NCBI GenBank assembly: GCA_030620095.1
Contig: JAUTXW010000561.1
Location: forward strand, 1,426,001-1,490,000
Length of the DNA: 64,000 bases
Direction: 5' to 3'
DNA from: Kuschelorhynchus macadamiae
Lineage: Eukaryota; Arthropoda; Insecta; Coleoptera; Curculionidae
The number at the start of each line of letters is the position of its first letter. The first letter of the stretch is position 1. Positions 36,343-49,540 of the stretch are shown here, piece after piece. The translations under genes and the position numbers were made by a program. Under the pieces are notes generated by a model. The model ran no database searches. It saw only the letters and a program-made list of their open reading frames with translations, and was not told the origin of the DNA.

Positions 36343-36415
36343 AACTCATACAGGAGATCGAACACAAGCCCTTTGTAAGCCGAATGCTCCACCTATGAGC
36401 CACACAGCTCGCACC
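36343..36415 (-). mobile_element. tRNA-derived SINE head or tRNA pseudogene
   Basis: The minus strand has an A-box-like TGGCTCATAGGTGG (complement of 36389-36402) and a B-box-like TGTTCGATCTC (complement of 36354-36364) at tRNA-like spacing. ATTCGGCTTACAA resembles an anticodon arm whose 3' half is deleted, so an intact cloverleaf cannot form. It is therefore a tRNA-related pseudogene or SINE head, not a functional tRNA. Confidence 0.6.
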
Positions 36416-37022
36416 AGAAAATATACGGTCTTTGTTTATATTCCGATATTTGAGAAATTTAACTTCGGCGCATAGGTGTCGGTCATTATAGCCCCTTATG
36501 GGATTAACCAGTCATCGCTTAAATAGGTTTTAGTGTTAACCGCCGAACCAAACTTAACATTTTATCATTTTCCGCATTTTGTTTTCTCCTGTTTTTCAAT
36601 TTGCTGGCCGATTGATAGAGCTGTTATACCTAATTGATCTACAAATCAGAGTGTTTCTTTTAGCTGTTTGAAATCACGAGCAAAAGAACGGTAAGGTATG
36701 GATGGGTAATGTTTATCTGAAATGCAAAAAGAAATGTTTAGCAGCAGATTTTAAACACAAAGACAAGAAATTTACTCATGCTATCAACACATAGTGTTTA
36801 AATATGTTAGCTTAGGATATGGGCATTTTAATCATTTACAGATAACAATCTTATTAATGTATATATAAAAATAATATAAAATGTTTCTATTTTTTCAATA
36901 ATACACTTTCCACAAATACAAATTCAAAACAGACAAAGCTGAAAATGTTAATAAGAGCAACACAGTTAAATGAATACATACATGTATACCACTTATACCA
37001 GTCGGTCAACAAATGCCCTAGA
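36416..37022. other. Unassigned sequence
   Basis: Nothing recognised. Confidence 0.3.
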
Positions 37023-37030
37023 CTAGACTA

Positions 37031-37327
37031 CGGATGGGCGACATTAGATTTTATCTATCGATAGGCGATAGCACAATATCTATGGATATATCGATAAATA
37101 AAATAGTTATCGACCTATAGGTAGGTGTTTCTACTTACCGATATTCCTTTGCTACCTATTGATATATTCGGGACATTGACGAGCAAAAGCTTAATTTGCT
37201 TATAAATACGTAGTCCGTTTATCAGTACCTATAGGTATTCTCGGCTACCTATCGATATTATCAGTTACCTATCGGCATAATTGCTGACCTATCGGCACAT
37301 ATCGATATATCGTTAAAACGTACACCC
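37031..37327. mobile_element. hAT-type MITE filled with ATCGAT/CCTATCGATA motifs
   Basis: CTAGACTA occurs at 37023-37030 and again at 37328-37335, an exact 8-bp duplication. The enclosed 297 bp has related inverted ends: CGGATGGGCGACATTAGATT on the left and GGGTGTACGTTTTAACGATA on the complementary strand at the right. Both are followed by an ATCGATA block. The interior repeats ATCGATA, TACCTATCGATA and relatives about a dozen times. An 8-bp duplication with GGGTG/GGATGGGCG termini fits hAT MITEs. TATCGATA is also the Drosophila DREF/BEAF-type binding word; any such binding here is inference. Confidence 0.8.
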
Positions 37328-37689
37328 CTAGACTAACCTCATAATTTTTATGCTGATACCTTAAAAAAAAACAGCCGTAATTATTTTAATATCCTAATGG
37401 GAACTAAGAATGAAACTGACCACAGCAGTATTTCACAGCCAATCCCTCCATTTACTAACTTGTGCAAGAAAACCAGAGGTGCCTTTCTTCTCCGAAACTT
37501 AAGCGTTTGCAGGCCACAACGAAGTCTTGTATTATAAGACAGACCTTGACATGGGAAATTTAATTTAAATAAAAGATATTTTGTAAATTTATTTTAAACT
37601 TTTTTAATTCTGTCTGGATTTTTAATTCTGTAGTAGAACAGTATTCAAAAACACCCCAACTAAAGATTTATAGCGACAAGCTATTGTTT

Positions 37690-38700
37690 TAGTATCAGTG
37701 ACACGGTTAGTGTGTCGTTTGATAAAGCAGAGCAATCTAAAACTCTTAAGTACTATGTTATCAATGTCCACATTTCAATCTTTGAAAGAAGTAAATTTTG
37801 AGACTAATGTTGTTTATAAAGTATGTACAATGTATAGGATTATTGCATTTATCAAATATAATAATTATTGGTGCTGCAGCACTCTCAACGCCAGACTGCA
37901 GTTTTTTAAGTCGTCTGCATAAAAAAGACATTTAGACACTTTAAAACAATATACTAAGCCGTTTACAAAAAGTAAAAAATGAATTGCAAAGATATGTCAG
38001 CCTTGTGGGACACCCTACATTACAATATCAAAGGATAGTTAAAAAAAAATTTACAGAGGCCTGGACGACGACTGACAATAACTTTCTAAAATAATAGTAG
38101 AAATTTCATCTAGACTAGCACTTTTGGAAAGGTCAGCAGTACTTATTTTATTAGTAATTTCTGTTTCTGTAAAATGATGGGTGAATAGTGATATTCCTGA
38201 AGAATTTATGGGAACGATCTTACTTAAATCTAAGTTTTGATGATTAGAGTAGCAGGCTAAAAGTCAGCAGCAAAAGCACTGGCAATGTTATTAGAACAAG
38301 AAATTTCTTTACCCTCATAATTCATGATATTGGGCATCCTGGAATCTTTTTTCAAGTTTCAAACCTCCAAAATTATTTGATTTATTCAGGGATAAGTAGA
38401 TCAGTCTGTGTGGCATATGTAAGATAACACACGTCAGTTCGAAGTTTAACCTCACGTCGTATATTAGAATAAGCTAAATAGTCAACTTGTTGTTTGGTCC
38501 CTTTATATATTTTTTTTGTAATGGCGATTCTTTTACCAAATAAGTTTTTTTATCCCAAGTGTAGCCTTCCTATTTAAAATGAATAGTTTCATCAATATCT
38601 TAAATTTTTTATGACTCTGTGTTATATATTTACAAAAGGAACAAAAAGTTGATTTCAGGGTATGCATCTGAAATATTAGCTTTAATTTAAGGCCTTTATT
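37690..38700 (-). mobile_element. LINE reverse transcriptase fragment, same family as 43430-44892
   Basis: The minus strand reads, from high to low coordinate, STADLSKSASLDEISTIILE (near 38130), then GVPQG, a stop, and FLLFVNGLVYCFKVSKCLFY running into ADDLK (near 37920). The YADD catalytic motif is intact, but stops and frameshifts abound. The segment VSKCLFYADDLK closely matches MSKCPLYADDLK of the plus-strand copy at 43.4 kb, so both belong to one LINE family. Confidence 0.75.
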
Positions 38701-39689
38701 TTTTTGGTCTATTTTAGCAGTTAGGGTTGCTGTATTTATTATAAAAAAAGCATGTTTTTTTATAGCCAGGCAGATAACTCCAATTTGAAAAAAATTACCA
38801 AGATAGATATTATACTTGTATTATGATCGAAATCAATTGAGAGGAAAAAGCTTCAAAATTTGGGGCTAGGGCTAATTAAAGTTTTCTAATTTGTGCTACG
38901 TTATTATACAACACCCTGTATAGCAAGCGTGGATTGCTTTATTATAAATATACTTAGGCTCAGACTTATGTAATATAATAATCGATGCAACGCAAAAACC
39001 ACAGTCATTTTCCTTCTAATACTTTTTGGGTCGAAAATAAATACAGTGCTTATAAAAAAGTATTCCTCTTTAGATTCATAATCGACAAAGGCAAAGTTCG
39101 CATTTCGACATTCAGCTGTTAAAACACGAGAGACATTTTATTTATTCTTGGCAATGGATTAGCAATTTAGTACAAAAGATTTTTATTTTCTTTTTATTAC
39201 TTAACCGAACATCAGTAATAAGTTAATTATTGGTAAGTATGTGGTATTAAGATGTTAGACGCCATTTTTATAAGCACAATATTTGCCAATCCCTTTAATT
39301 TTTAAATGTTCGCTTTACTTCTACGATAGTTTCTTTTTAATTTATATATCTAACTATATAAATTACCTATAATTTTTGATTCAATCGGTCTAGGCGATTT
39401 GGTAAAAAACACAATCAAATTATGTAGGTACGTTAATAAAATACTCAAATTGTTTCATGTCAGTAAACGTGTCTTAAAGATTTTTGTATGTATATATCCT
39501 TTAAGAGATCAGCTGCGTACAATAAACACTTTTACATTCATAAGTAGGCTAATATTTGAATAAAATTGGTTTGAGAATTATCAGGATATAACTTTTAATA
39601 CAGAATTTAAAAAAAAAACGAAAAAAATATGCTCATTATTAATATATATTTATCCCAAAATAAATAAATTCATTTAGGTATTTAAATTT

Positions 39690-40115
39690 TTAAAGGTGAA
39701 CTAAAAATTCATAATTTGACTCTTTTAATGCCTAAAGATAACCATTTTCATTTAATAATAATTTATTTATAATTTATAATTATATCGATTTTTAGTAAAA
39801 TCTGCACAAATGACCAAAATTCAGGTCGCCGTTTTAGATTTTTTAAAATGATCATTAAAAGTTTATAACTTCACACTTAAAAACTCCCAGATACCGATTA
39901 GCTGTTGATTCTGCACAGATGACTTAAAAGTTCAAAATAAGCACTTTTAAAAAGTCCAAGATACATATTTTCAGTCGAATCTGGACAAGTGAAAAAATTC
40001 GTGCGCCATGTTGGCTCCTCCATTTTTACATTTTACGCCGTCATTTCAAATTGTAAAAAGTAGAGTGAAAATTCAATTTTCAGTCAAATCGGCACAAATA
40101 AAATTAGTCAATGGT
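39690..40115. repeat. Degenerate dispersed repeat (CACTTAAAAACTCCCAGATACCG type)
   Basis: Internally repetitive blocks of about 100 bp, each with an AATTCATAATTTG- or CTTAAAA-like start, CCAGATACCG, and TTTCAGT-AATCTGCACAA. A second array of the same words lies at 56740-56965. No coding capacity. Confidence 0.5.
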
Positions 40116-40284
40116 GTCACCCAATAGCATTGGAGAAACATAGCATAAGAGAAATTTGCAAAAATATTAGATGAGAAGCATATAAAAAATGTCATCTTTC
40201 AGTGTTTTCTTAATGCACATCAATAAAATTAACATTTATCAAATTAAATGAAGCGAGCGGATCGTTAAAAATGGTTTAATTCGG

Positions 40285-40450
40285 CCCCCTTAACAGCTCT
40301 ATCAATGGATGTATCCCAGCATATAAAGAAGTTATCATTTGCAAACAATGTTAGGTTTTTGTGATTGCTGATAACACTGGGCAAGTTGTTCACAAAAATC
40401 AGAAATAATGGAGGACCAAGAATAGACATCTGTCGAGTTTTCCATTAAAA
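40285..40450 (-). mobile_element. LINE reverse transcriptase fragment
   Basis: The minus strand reads SILGPPLFLIFVNNLPSVIS, then NLTLFANDNFF, which matches the SILGPLLFLIFINDL...LFADD block of CR1/Jockey-type reverse transcriptase with the first catalytic Asp mutated to Asn. It is a separate copy from the fragment to its right, because its order on the strand is wrong for a single element. Confidence 0.75.
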
Positions 40451-40721
40451 AAATTATATATACACAAATGCTAATTTTATATAAATTACAATTTTTGTAT
40501 TTAACAATCTTTTATACCTCTACTACTACCGGTACATATTATAAGTCTGCCGGCACGCCGGCAGGTAAGCTTTAAATATAAAATAAAACACTTTTTGATT
40601 GCTTATGCATTATATTCATTTGATGAATATTTTATCTTGAATTTTAATTTGTTGTGAAATTTGTAATATATGAAATAACTTACCGTTAAAGCCAGCCAAA
40701 AACAAGTGAAAAACAATTAAA

Positions 40722-41560
40722 TTACTCAGGTAATTCAAAGTATGAATCTTCCTTATAAGAGGAGAATTCATGCTGTAAGCTCCCCTGTTTTAAAGGTTTT
40801 ACAAGTGACTGTCTTTTATTTTGACTAACAGCATATTCATCAGATATACCATTTACTAAATTAAAGTCAAAAAAATGTGTCCAGGATTTTATTATTTTAT
40901 CCAAAATTATAAGATTTATGTGGGATAATCCATCAGCTTTATGATAATTACCAAAATGTATACCAAGCCTATATGCAGCACTTCTCAAAAAATGATTCTG
41001 AACAAAAACCTCAAGCTCAGTCAGTTGTGATACTCTTATGGTCAATAAAATTAACTTTCTCATTAAACCACACACCCAAATCTTTTATTATTATCTATTC
41101 ATATCTGAGGCTAATATTTTTTACATTATAAGAGGTTGGTAATCTAGAATATTTTATAAAAAAGCTAAAGCTGATGAAAAAACATTTAAATCAGTTTAAG
41201 GTTGTTTGTCTGAGACCATTCCTACAGGGAGTCGACCTCTCTTTGTAAATCCAGACTATCCAGCATTGCTCTTATATATTTGTATAATTTTAAATTGTCT
41301 GCATAAAACTTGCTGTAGAGAAATTAATATAATCAGTAACATCATTGATGAATATATTGAATAACAAGAGCACAGTGAGCCCTATGGAACTCCAGGAAAA
41401 ACTGGGAAGTATTGCGACAAAAAGTTCCTGATTTTTATGCCTCAGTAACGCTGCGAAACTTTGTATCCAACAGATAAAATTTTAACATCAACACATTATC
41501 GATTGATTGACATTCTTCATTGCATGGAGTAAGTAATATTGATTTTTTTTTGTAGAAAAA
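40722..41560 (-). mobile_element. LINE ORF2 C-terminal half
   Basis: The minus strand reads LFNIFINDVTDYINFSTASF then YADNLKLYKY (near 41290; YADD changed to YADN), DLGVWFNEKVNFIDH (near 41080), and a long open frame 41075-40722. That frame contains VQNHFLRSAAYRLGIHFGNY and FFDFNLVNG. The block lines up with VENKFLRHIAFKKH...FCYKIINN of the LINE at 61.9 kb, so this otherwise anonymous 117-residue frame is the C-terminal region after the reverse transcriptase, not a host gene. Confidence 0.72.
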
Positions 41561-43429
41561 CTCTCTTTTTAAAAAAGCCATCTCTGCAGCTCCTATTGTG
41601 TTTAAATGTGATTTTTATTTGTCATTTAATAGAAAGAAGTCCCACCTAGAAATAATTATAAGTGTTTGATGCTAAGATGAAAAAAAAAAATAACAAGCCC
41701 ATGAATGACTTGGTGTCTTTATATAGCTATTTATCTTATTGAAATCTTCAGACCTATTTGCCAGCATTGTCAATTGTTAGAGTGCAACAAAAATTATTTT
41801 CAATTCCAATATGCAAGTAATTTTTTGATATTCTCAAACTGAGTAACTTTTTGACTGAACGTCTCACCTATTATTTACAATCAGTATTTGACAAGCTTTA
41901 TCACACACATATTTACACTAAGGCTAACCACTGACTAGGTATTTTGGATTCTAATTTCTTATTTTTCGACTATTCCAGAAAAACAATACTTACACCCTAA
42001 ATAACATTATTTTCTAAAACAACTTTAATACTGTCTTAGTGATGGAGACCTTTTAACTTTTTTCTAATATATAAACACCACAAACATCACTTTTCTTATA
42101 AACAACTTAAAACCAGCATTCTAATTTAAATTCGAGATGCAGTGCATGTAAACAAAAATTATTGAGTGCAATATGGCTTCAAAAGTTTGCTAAAAACATA
42201 TCATAATTGGATAGCTTTATTTAGAGGTGTATTGCTCAAACCACCATTTTTTTACTTGTACTGCATCTTGAATTTTAATATCTTAAACTTTGCCAAGGTA
42301 GTAATTTCAGAGAACCATTCCCAGGGGAGCAGAAACTTTCCAACCTTTACATTTCTAGATGCCCTGTATTCTTCAAAAAAATGGATGCCCCTATGCTTCT
42401 CTAATTGATAAGATAATCATAACACATGCAACTGTCACAGAAAATGTGATATATTTATCCATGCATGATGTTTTCTTTTCATCTATTATGGACAGGGCTG
42501 TTGAGTGGATGTCTAAGAAGCTGGTCTGAAATGGGTGCTTTAGAAATAGACCAAACTTGGAGTGGAGAACACCAAGACATTTCCTATCTCCTACGTGGGA
42601 ATCCAGCAGGTCACATCATAAAAAAATGAACTGATTTAAAGAATTATTCACAGGTGCCCATACGCCATGCCTATGGAGTTTTTGAATAACTGTTTGATGA
42701 ACTGTAATTTATAGATATAATTTATAGGGCTTCTTATTTATATCAAATTTCATCCCTACAAACTATCAGACCCACATATGGGAAAATGTCAATATTTATA
42801 CACTCTAATTGTAATACTGTTATTAGGATAGTAAACTTTTCGGGGCACATCATATTACAGAGAACCCAGTAAAAGTACACTAGTAAAAGTACTGGTTTTT
42901 GCAATACATCTGGAAAAATCATTCGAGATAATTAGAAGTAAAATAGAACCAAAGTTCAGATGTGAACATAGTAAAATTTGTACTGATTTTTTCCACATGG
43001 CAAGTAGTGGTATGTTCAGAAATTGGATAGGCTTTTTATTATATAATTAACATAGACGTAATAACGGGGAGAAGACGGAATTCTTTTGATTTGAATGCAA
43101 TCAAACATTGTCAAAATTATTGCTAGTTTGGTCTATTGGGAGGTCTATTGTATCATCTTGATTTGGTTCATTCAAAAGAGTGTTGTCAACTATCTTACAT
43201 AAAACAAAATCATAAATATAAAACACGTCTATATACAAAATGTATACTGCTAATAATATTAAAATTAATTTTTAAGGTATTTCTAATTCTGTAATAATAA
43301 TCTCCGTAATATTTCATCAACTATTTATATATAATTATTATGAACAAATAAAGTGATGTTGCTTTGAGAGCGAGAGCATTGTTTTTGATGTAATCAGTTT
43401 TTGGGTATATTTGGAAATCATTAAAACCC
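41561..43429. other. Unassigned AT-rich sequence
   Basis: An 80-codon plus-strand frame (42166-42408) lacks motifs. No element was recognised. Confidence 0.35.
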
Positions 43430-44892
43430 TACATTACAAGTATGCAACACGGTTTCGTTCAGGGTACCTCAATGACTACAAATCTTGCAATATTTCAGAA
43501 TTACTTATTGACATCGATTGAGGCTGGCCAACAGATTGATGTCATTTACAATGACATATCTAAGGCTTTTGAGAGTGTTTGCCATCAGCTTCTATTATTG
43601 AAATTGCAGCAAATTGGTTTTTGTGGACACTATCTGGAGTGGATCAGATCATATTTGTTTATTTGTCGTCAGCAGGTCAACTTGTCTGGCTCAGCTTCCA
43701 GGGCGATTGTTATAACGTCGGGTGTTCCACAGGGTTCACATATTGGACCAATTTTATTTTTACTCTTTATAAACGATATAGTGTCTTGTTTTAAAATGTC
43801 TAAATGTCCATTATATGCAGATGACTTAAAATTCTTTTCACTGGTTTCCTCTGACTCTAATCCACTGCAGTCATGACAGACTTGAAAGACTCCACACTAA
43901 TTAACTGCATCTTAACATTTCTAAATGTAAAGTGCTTCATTTCCATAAACTTATTAATCCCATGCACTTCACTTACCTCATAGATGATGTACATCTTGAA
44001 GTTGTTACTTCTTACACCGATGTGAGTTTTATTTTTGATAAAAATTTAACTTTTAATCTGCATATTGATAGCATTGTACTTAAGGGTTTTAGATTGCTGT
44101 GCTTTATAAAATGACATACAAAGCATGTGACTGATACCAAAGCAATTGGGTGTCTTTATAACTCATTGGTTAGGAGCATTTTGGAATACTGCTCTGCAAT
44201 ATGGAGTCCTTCATATCAGTGTCACATTGACAGAATCAAAAAAGTACAAAATAGATTTGCAAAATACCTCTTAGGTATATAAATTTAATTTTCCATATCA
44301 AGGTCTGACATATAATACAAGAGCTCTTCTTTGTGGCCTGCAAACCCTAGAGTTTCGAAGAAAGAAGGCACTTCTTATTCTTATTCACAAATTGCTCAAT
44401 GGAGGGATTGACTGTGAAATATTGCTGGAGTCGGTCTCATTTTTGGTTCCTATTAGGAGAACAAGACAATGTCAACTATTTTTAGAAAGATACCACTGTA
44501 CAAATTATGGGCTTAAAGCATTTGTTGACCGGCTGGTATGCAACTACATTGTCACTTCCTGGAGTATGACATCTTTAAGCTAAGCACTTTGCAGCTAAAA
44601 AGGCAGTTAAGCAGATTGGTTTTGTGATGTTTTCTGTTTGTCCCTGTTCACACTGATTCTGTGTAATTTTGTTATATTTATGTATTATGTTACTTTTCGA
44701 CCTGAAATCGTTTTACCATTGTATATCCTTTTATTTTATTTTTACCTGTTTGCCAGTGGTTATTTGACTTGATACTTTTATGACATTATTTGCGAATTCG
44801 TACCATTTGGAATGTTTAGCATTCTGTAGTGTACGTTTCAGAAGGGCCACTTGTCCGATGAATGCATCGGCTACATCCTTACATTATTAAAA
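43430..44892 (+). mobile_element. 5'-truncated CR1/Jockey-type LINE with largely readable reverse transcriptase
   Basis: The open frame 43442-43876 reads QHGFVQGTSMTTNLAIF, DVIYNDISKAFESVCHQLLL, VPQGSHIGPILFLLFINDIV and CPLYADDLKFF, covering reverse transcriptase motifs with an intact YADD. A frameshift then moves to LHLNISKCKVLHF-like and SYTDVSFIFDKNLTFNLHID (43932-44114). SILEYCSAIWSPSYQCHIDR follows at about 44175, and decayed C-terminal sequence after that. The copy ends near an A-run at 44885-44892. The endonuclease and the first part of the reverse transcriptase are missing. Confidence 0.85.
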
Positions 44893-45089
44893 AAAATTTG
44901 TATTTAAGTTCTTGGGCATTATGATGAGCAAGTGCGGAGTGAAAAAATTTAACTATTTAACCCCTAGCATCTATTTTCATAGGTAAGTCAAAATGTGTTT
45001 TTTTTCTGTATTAATTGTTCAATCCTCTAGTAATCTAACACATATTATGTAGGATATTATCAACGGTCAGAGAGGGGTCAAAAAAAAGC

Positions 45090-46435
<1,346 letters not shown>

Positions 46436-47646
46436 ACTGGTTTAGTTTAAACAGGCTATCTCAATCAGGATATGACTAGTATAATGGGGTTCTCTTTAAG
46501 AGAGATTGGAGGTGTGAATGGGGGAGTGGAGAGTGTCTTAGGTGTGTGTGTTTTTGAGTATATGAGTATAAGTATAAATATGTTGTGATAACAGATTTTA
46601 ATTTTGGCATTTAAATGATTGTTATACAAATAGGTTAAAAATCTTACTAGTATACACTCATGGCCATTGACATATTATTATGTAAATGGCAAGAAGAAAA
46701 GAAATCTATTTTTATATCCTTACAGCATTTCCTAAAATTAGGAGAACCAGGAGGTAGATATTTTTTCTGTTACACTTACTTAAAGTACATGTTTATTTAC
46801 TTATCATTGTATTAACATACACAATTCAGAGATCCCAGATTGGGCGATGTATCGCAGATTGAACTACTTTAGTCGTAGAATCTGTGGGCAATTTTTAATA
46901 TCTGCGATTGGTCGCAGATTGGGCTACTTGCAATTTGAGTTATAAGTAATTTTTATTATTACGGATTCATATCCATTTGTCTGTAAAAAAATATATGTTG
47001 TAATATATTTGAACATACAGATCAAATGCAATCTCTGTTCAGTTTCAGTAGCAAAATATAGCACAACAGACTTGGCAGTGATACTTGCCAGCAATACAAA
47101 AGCTCATTTTTATATTATTTTTTATTTATTTTTCCTAAAATTTGACACAAAATTAATCTGTCAACCCTGTGTCACGTTTTTATGAAGAAAACAGCAGTAG
47201 TTATTATAGCAAAATTATATTGAATAAACTTTATTGTCAAATAATAAAAAAGGAATCTTATTCACAAAGAGGTAGCAAATAAAATATGACATATAAGTAA
47301 AAGTATATATATTATATAAATAACAAATAACCAAGATATGTTACTCAGCCATTTTAATTTTTTTACTAATAAAATTCGATATAGAACATATATACATATG
47401 CTCAATTTTCGACATAGCAGCTACATATTTCCGCCATTTCATTGTATGACATTTTATAACAGATCTTTTTCGTACAATATTTAAGCTATTTACAATAGAA
47501 TACCAGAAAATTTAAAAGTACTAATAACAGGGACGTTTAAAAAAGAATATAAGCATTGGTCATAAAAACCATGTCAAACGAAATTTTGATTTTAATTCAA
47601 ATAAGCATGTTTACATCTTTCTTATTTTTTTTCCTTGCTGTATTAA
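46436..47646. other. Unassigned sequence
   Basis: Words ATCGCAGATTG recur at about 46852 and 46910. No gene or named element. Confidence 0.35.
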
Positions 47647-47915
47647 GGCCGTATTCCATTTCCAAACCTGGTTAATCAGTCCACTTGGCAGAAGTCTGAC
47701 AGCGGTTTCTGAAAAACCCTTTAAAAACGAAACACCCATCAAATAATCGAAAGTACAGACATTGATTACCCGAGAACCAACAAAATTTATCAGTTGTTCT
47801 GGTAACACTGTTGACAGTTATTTTCATGAACCGTGTTTCGTAAATAACCGACTTTTCAGATAACTGATTAATACGAAACACAAAACCGAAACGAAGATTG
47901 GAAAGGAATACGGCC
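47647..47915. mobile_element. PIF/Harbinger-type MITE with TAA duplication
   Basis: The left end GGCCGTATTCCATTTCCAA and the right end (complement GGCCGTATTCCTTTCCAA) are inverted repeats of 18-19 bp differing by one inserted base. TAA flanks both sides (47644-47646 and 47916-47918), matching the TWA target duplications of PIF/Harbinger elements. The 269-bp body encodes nothing recognisable, and two overlapping minus-strand frames here are incidental. Confidence 0.85.
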
Positions 47916-47918
47916 TAA

Positions 47919-48555
47919 GTGCATGGTTATAGCTGAACTTATTAAGAACTATTTTTTCTGTTTTTTTTTTTACTTATTTTGTTTTCTTTTACAAATTTGG
48001 TTTGAACTGTTGTACATTAAATTTATTATCAAGTGTTAGGAGGCTGAACTACAATATTTTTTTGACTTTCAGTCTCCTTTTTGCTCAAATGTTTTATATA
48101 ATTTTAAGCTAATAATGTTTCAATGTATTAATTTGGCAAATAAATATCTATTATTATTGTGTATTTTCAAATAAAACCTGTTATCCTTTTATATCAAAAC
48201 CTAAATTCTAAATACTATAAATGTAAGTATTTTAAAATCCATAGTGGAACGAGAACACCTTATTAGGGAGCCAATAAAATAACACATAACATAACTAATA
48301 TTGCCAGTTTGACAAAGATGATTGATTTATTTCATCTGTTTTTTTTTTAATACCAACATGCTGTTTCCAGCAGAAACAAAAATGGCAGGGTAAGAATATT
48401 GTAACTTAAAAATTGTGTCTTACAAGTATCTTGATCACCCACCTTAGACATATTATGATACAGCTCTTTTTTGCAAAAGGTACAACGAATAAATCCTCAA
48501 TAAGATATCGCATAACACAAATAAAACTCTACAAGCAAAAAATATGCATTCCGTG
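47919..48555. other. Unassigned AT-rich sequence
   Basis: No feature recognised. Confidence 0.3.
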
Positions 48556-48559
48556 CCGT

Positions 48560-49540
48560 CTCCAAGCTTAATTCATTTTAACTACATAACACCCAGATGA
48601 TACTTTCTTGCATAAAAAAGACATGTGGTGTTCAAACTTTAATTTATTGTCTATGTATAACTAAAAATGTATTTACATTTCCCTCAGCAATAGTGTTCCT
48701 TCCCAGGGTGACAATTTAAAGGTTAAAATATTTGTTTTTGACACATTAAGAGATCGATCAGTTGATCTTTTTATCCTTGCCATATCTCTATCAATGTCAA
48801 TATATACCAGAGTGTGGCATCATCCACAAACAATGTAATCTTATCACTTATGTTAATATCATTAATGTACGACAAAAGTCCCAAAATCGAACCTTGCAGT
48901 AAACCAAAATGTATGTTTCACTCTTTAGAGCATGCATTTTTAAGACTTTCGAGTACAACCTGAAAGATATGACAAAAACCAGTCCAGAGCTCTACCCCTT
49001 ATTAAATACTTCTCCATTTTCCACAGCAGTATCCTGTGATTCACACAGTCAAAAGCTTTTGACAAATCACAAACACCGCTGCGACCACTTCATAATTATT
49101 TAATTCTAAATCAATTTTTTCTAAAAAGGAGAAAATGCATCATTGGTACCATTAGACCCCCTACAACCAAATCATCAAAAAATATTCCATGTTTGCTGAA
49201 AAAGCTAACTAACCTGATTTTTTACTAGTTTTTCGATTATTTTTGGTAGTGTAGGCAACAAAAAAATCAGCTTAAAATTTGAAGAGGAACCACAATCACC
49301 ACACTTGTATAATAGTAATACTTTTGCTAATTTTAAAGTATTAGGGAACACACCCAGTTGAAAAAAGCATCTCAAAACACTTCTCTGGCCCTATCCAATA
49401 AATACAGAAATATACTTATTGAAATCTCATCTCATCTTGCAGCATTTTTATTTTATAATTCTTTAAAAGTGTCTTTAATTTCTTGGGCAGTTGTAAGAAC
49501 AAAGAAAAAGATTCCTACACACTCACATGGCCTACATAAT
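48560..49540 (-). mobile_element. LINE reverse transcriptase relic
   Basis: The minus strand, high to low: QLGVFPNTLKLAKVLLLYKC (near 49350), LIFLLPTLPKIIEKLVKNQ (near 49250), DLSKAFDCVNHRILLWKMEK (near 49060), GLLQGSILGLLSYINDIN (near 48890), ITLFVDDATLWYI (near 48830). These are consecutive reverse transcriptase motifs of a CR1/Jockey-type LINE, with the catalytic box as FVDD. Frame changes and missing residues show decay. Its direction is opposite to the LINEs at 43-46 kb. Confidence 0.82.

Noticed and set aside
36343..36415. Functional tRNA gene
   Set aside because: The anticodon stem cannot close and the acceptor ends do not pair.
40722..41075. 117-codon minus-strand frame considered as a host exon
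   Set aside because: VQNHFLRSAAYRLG and the LVNG segment line up with the C-terminal domain of the LINEs nearby.
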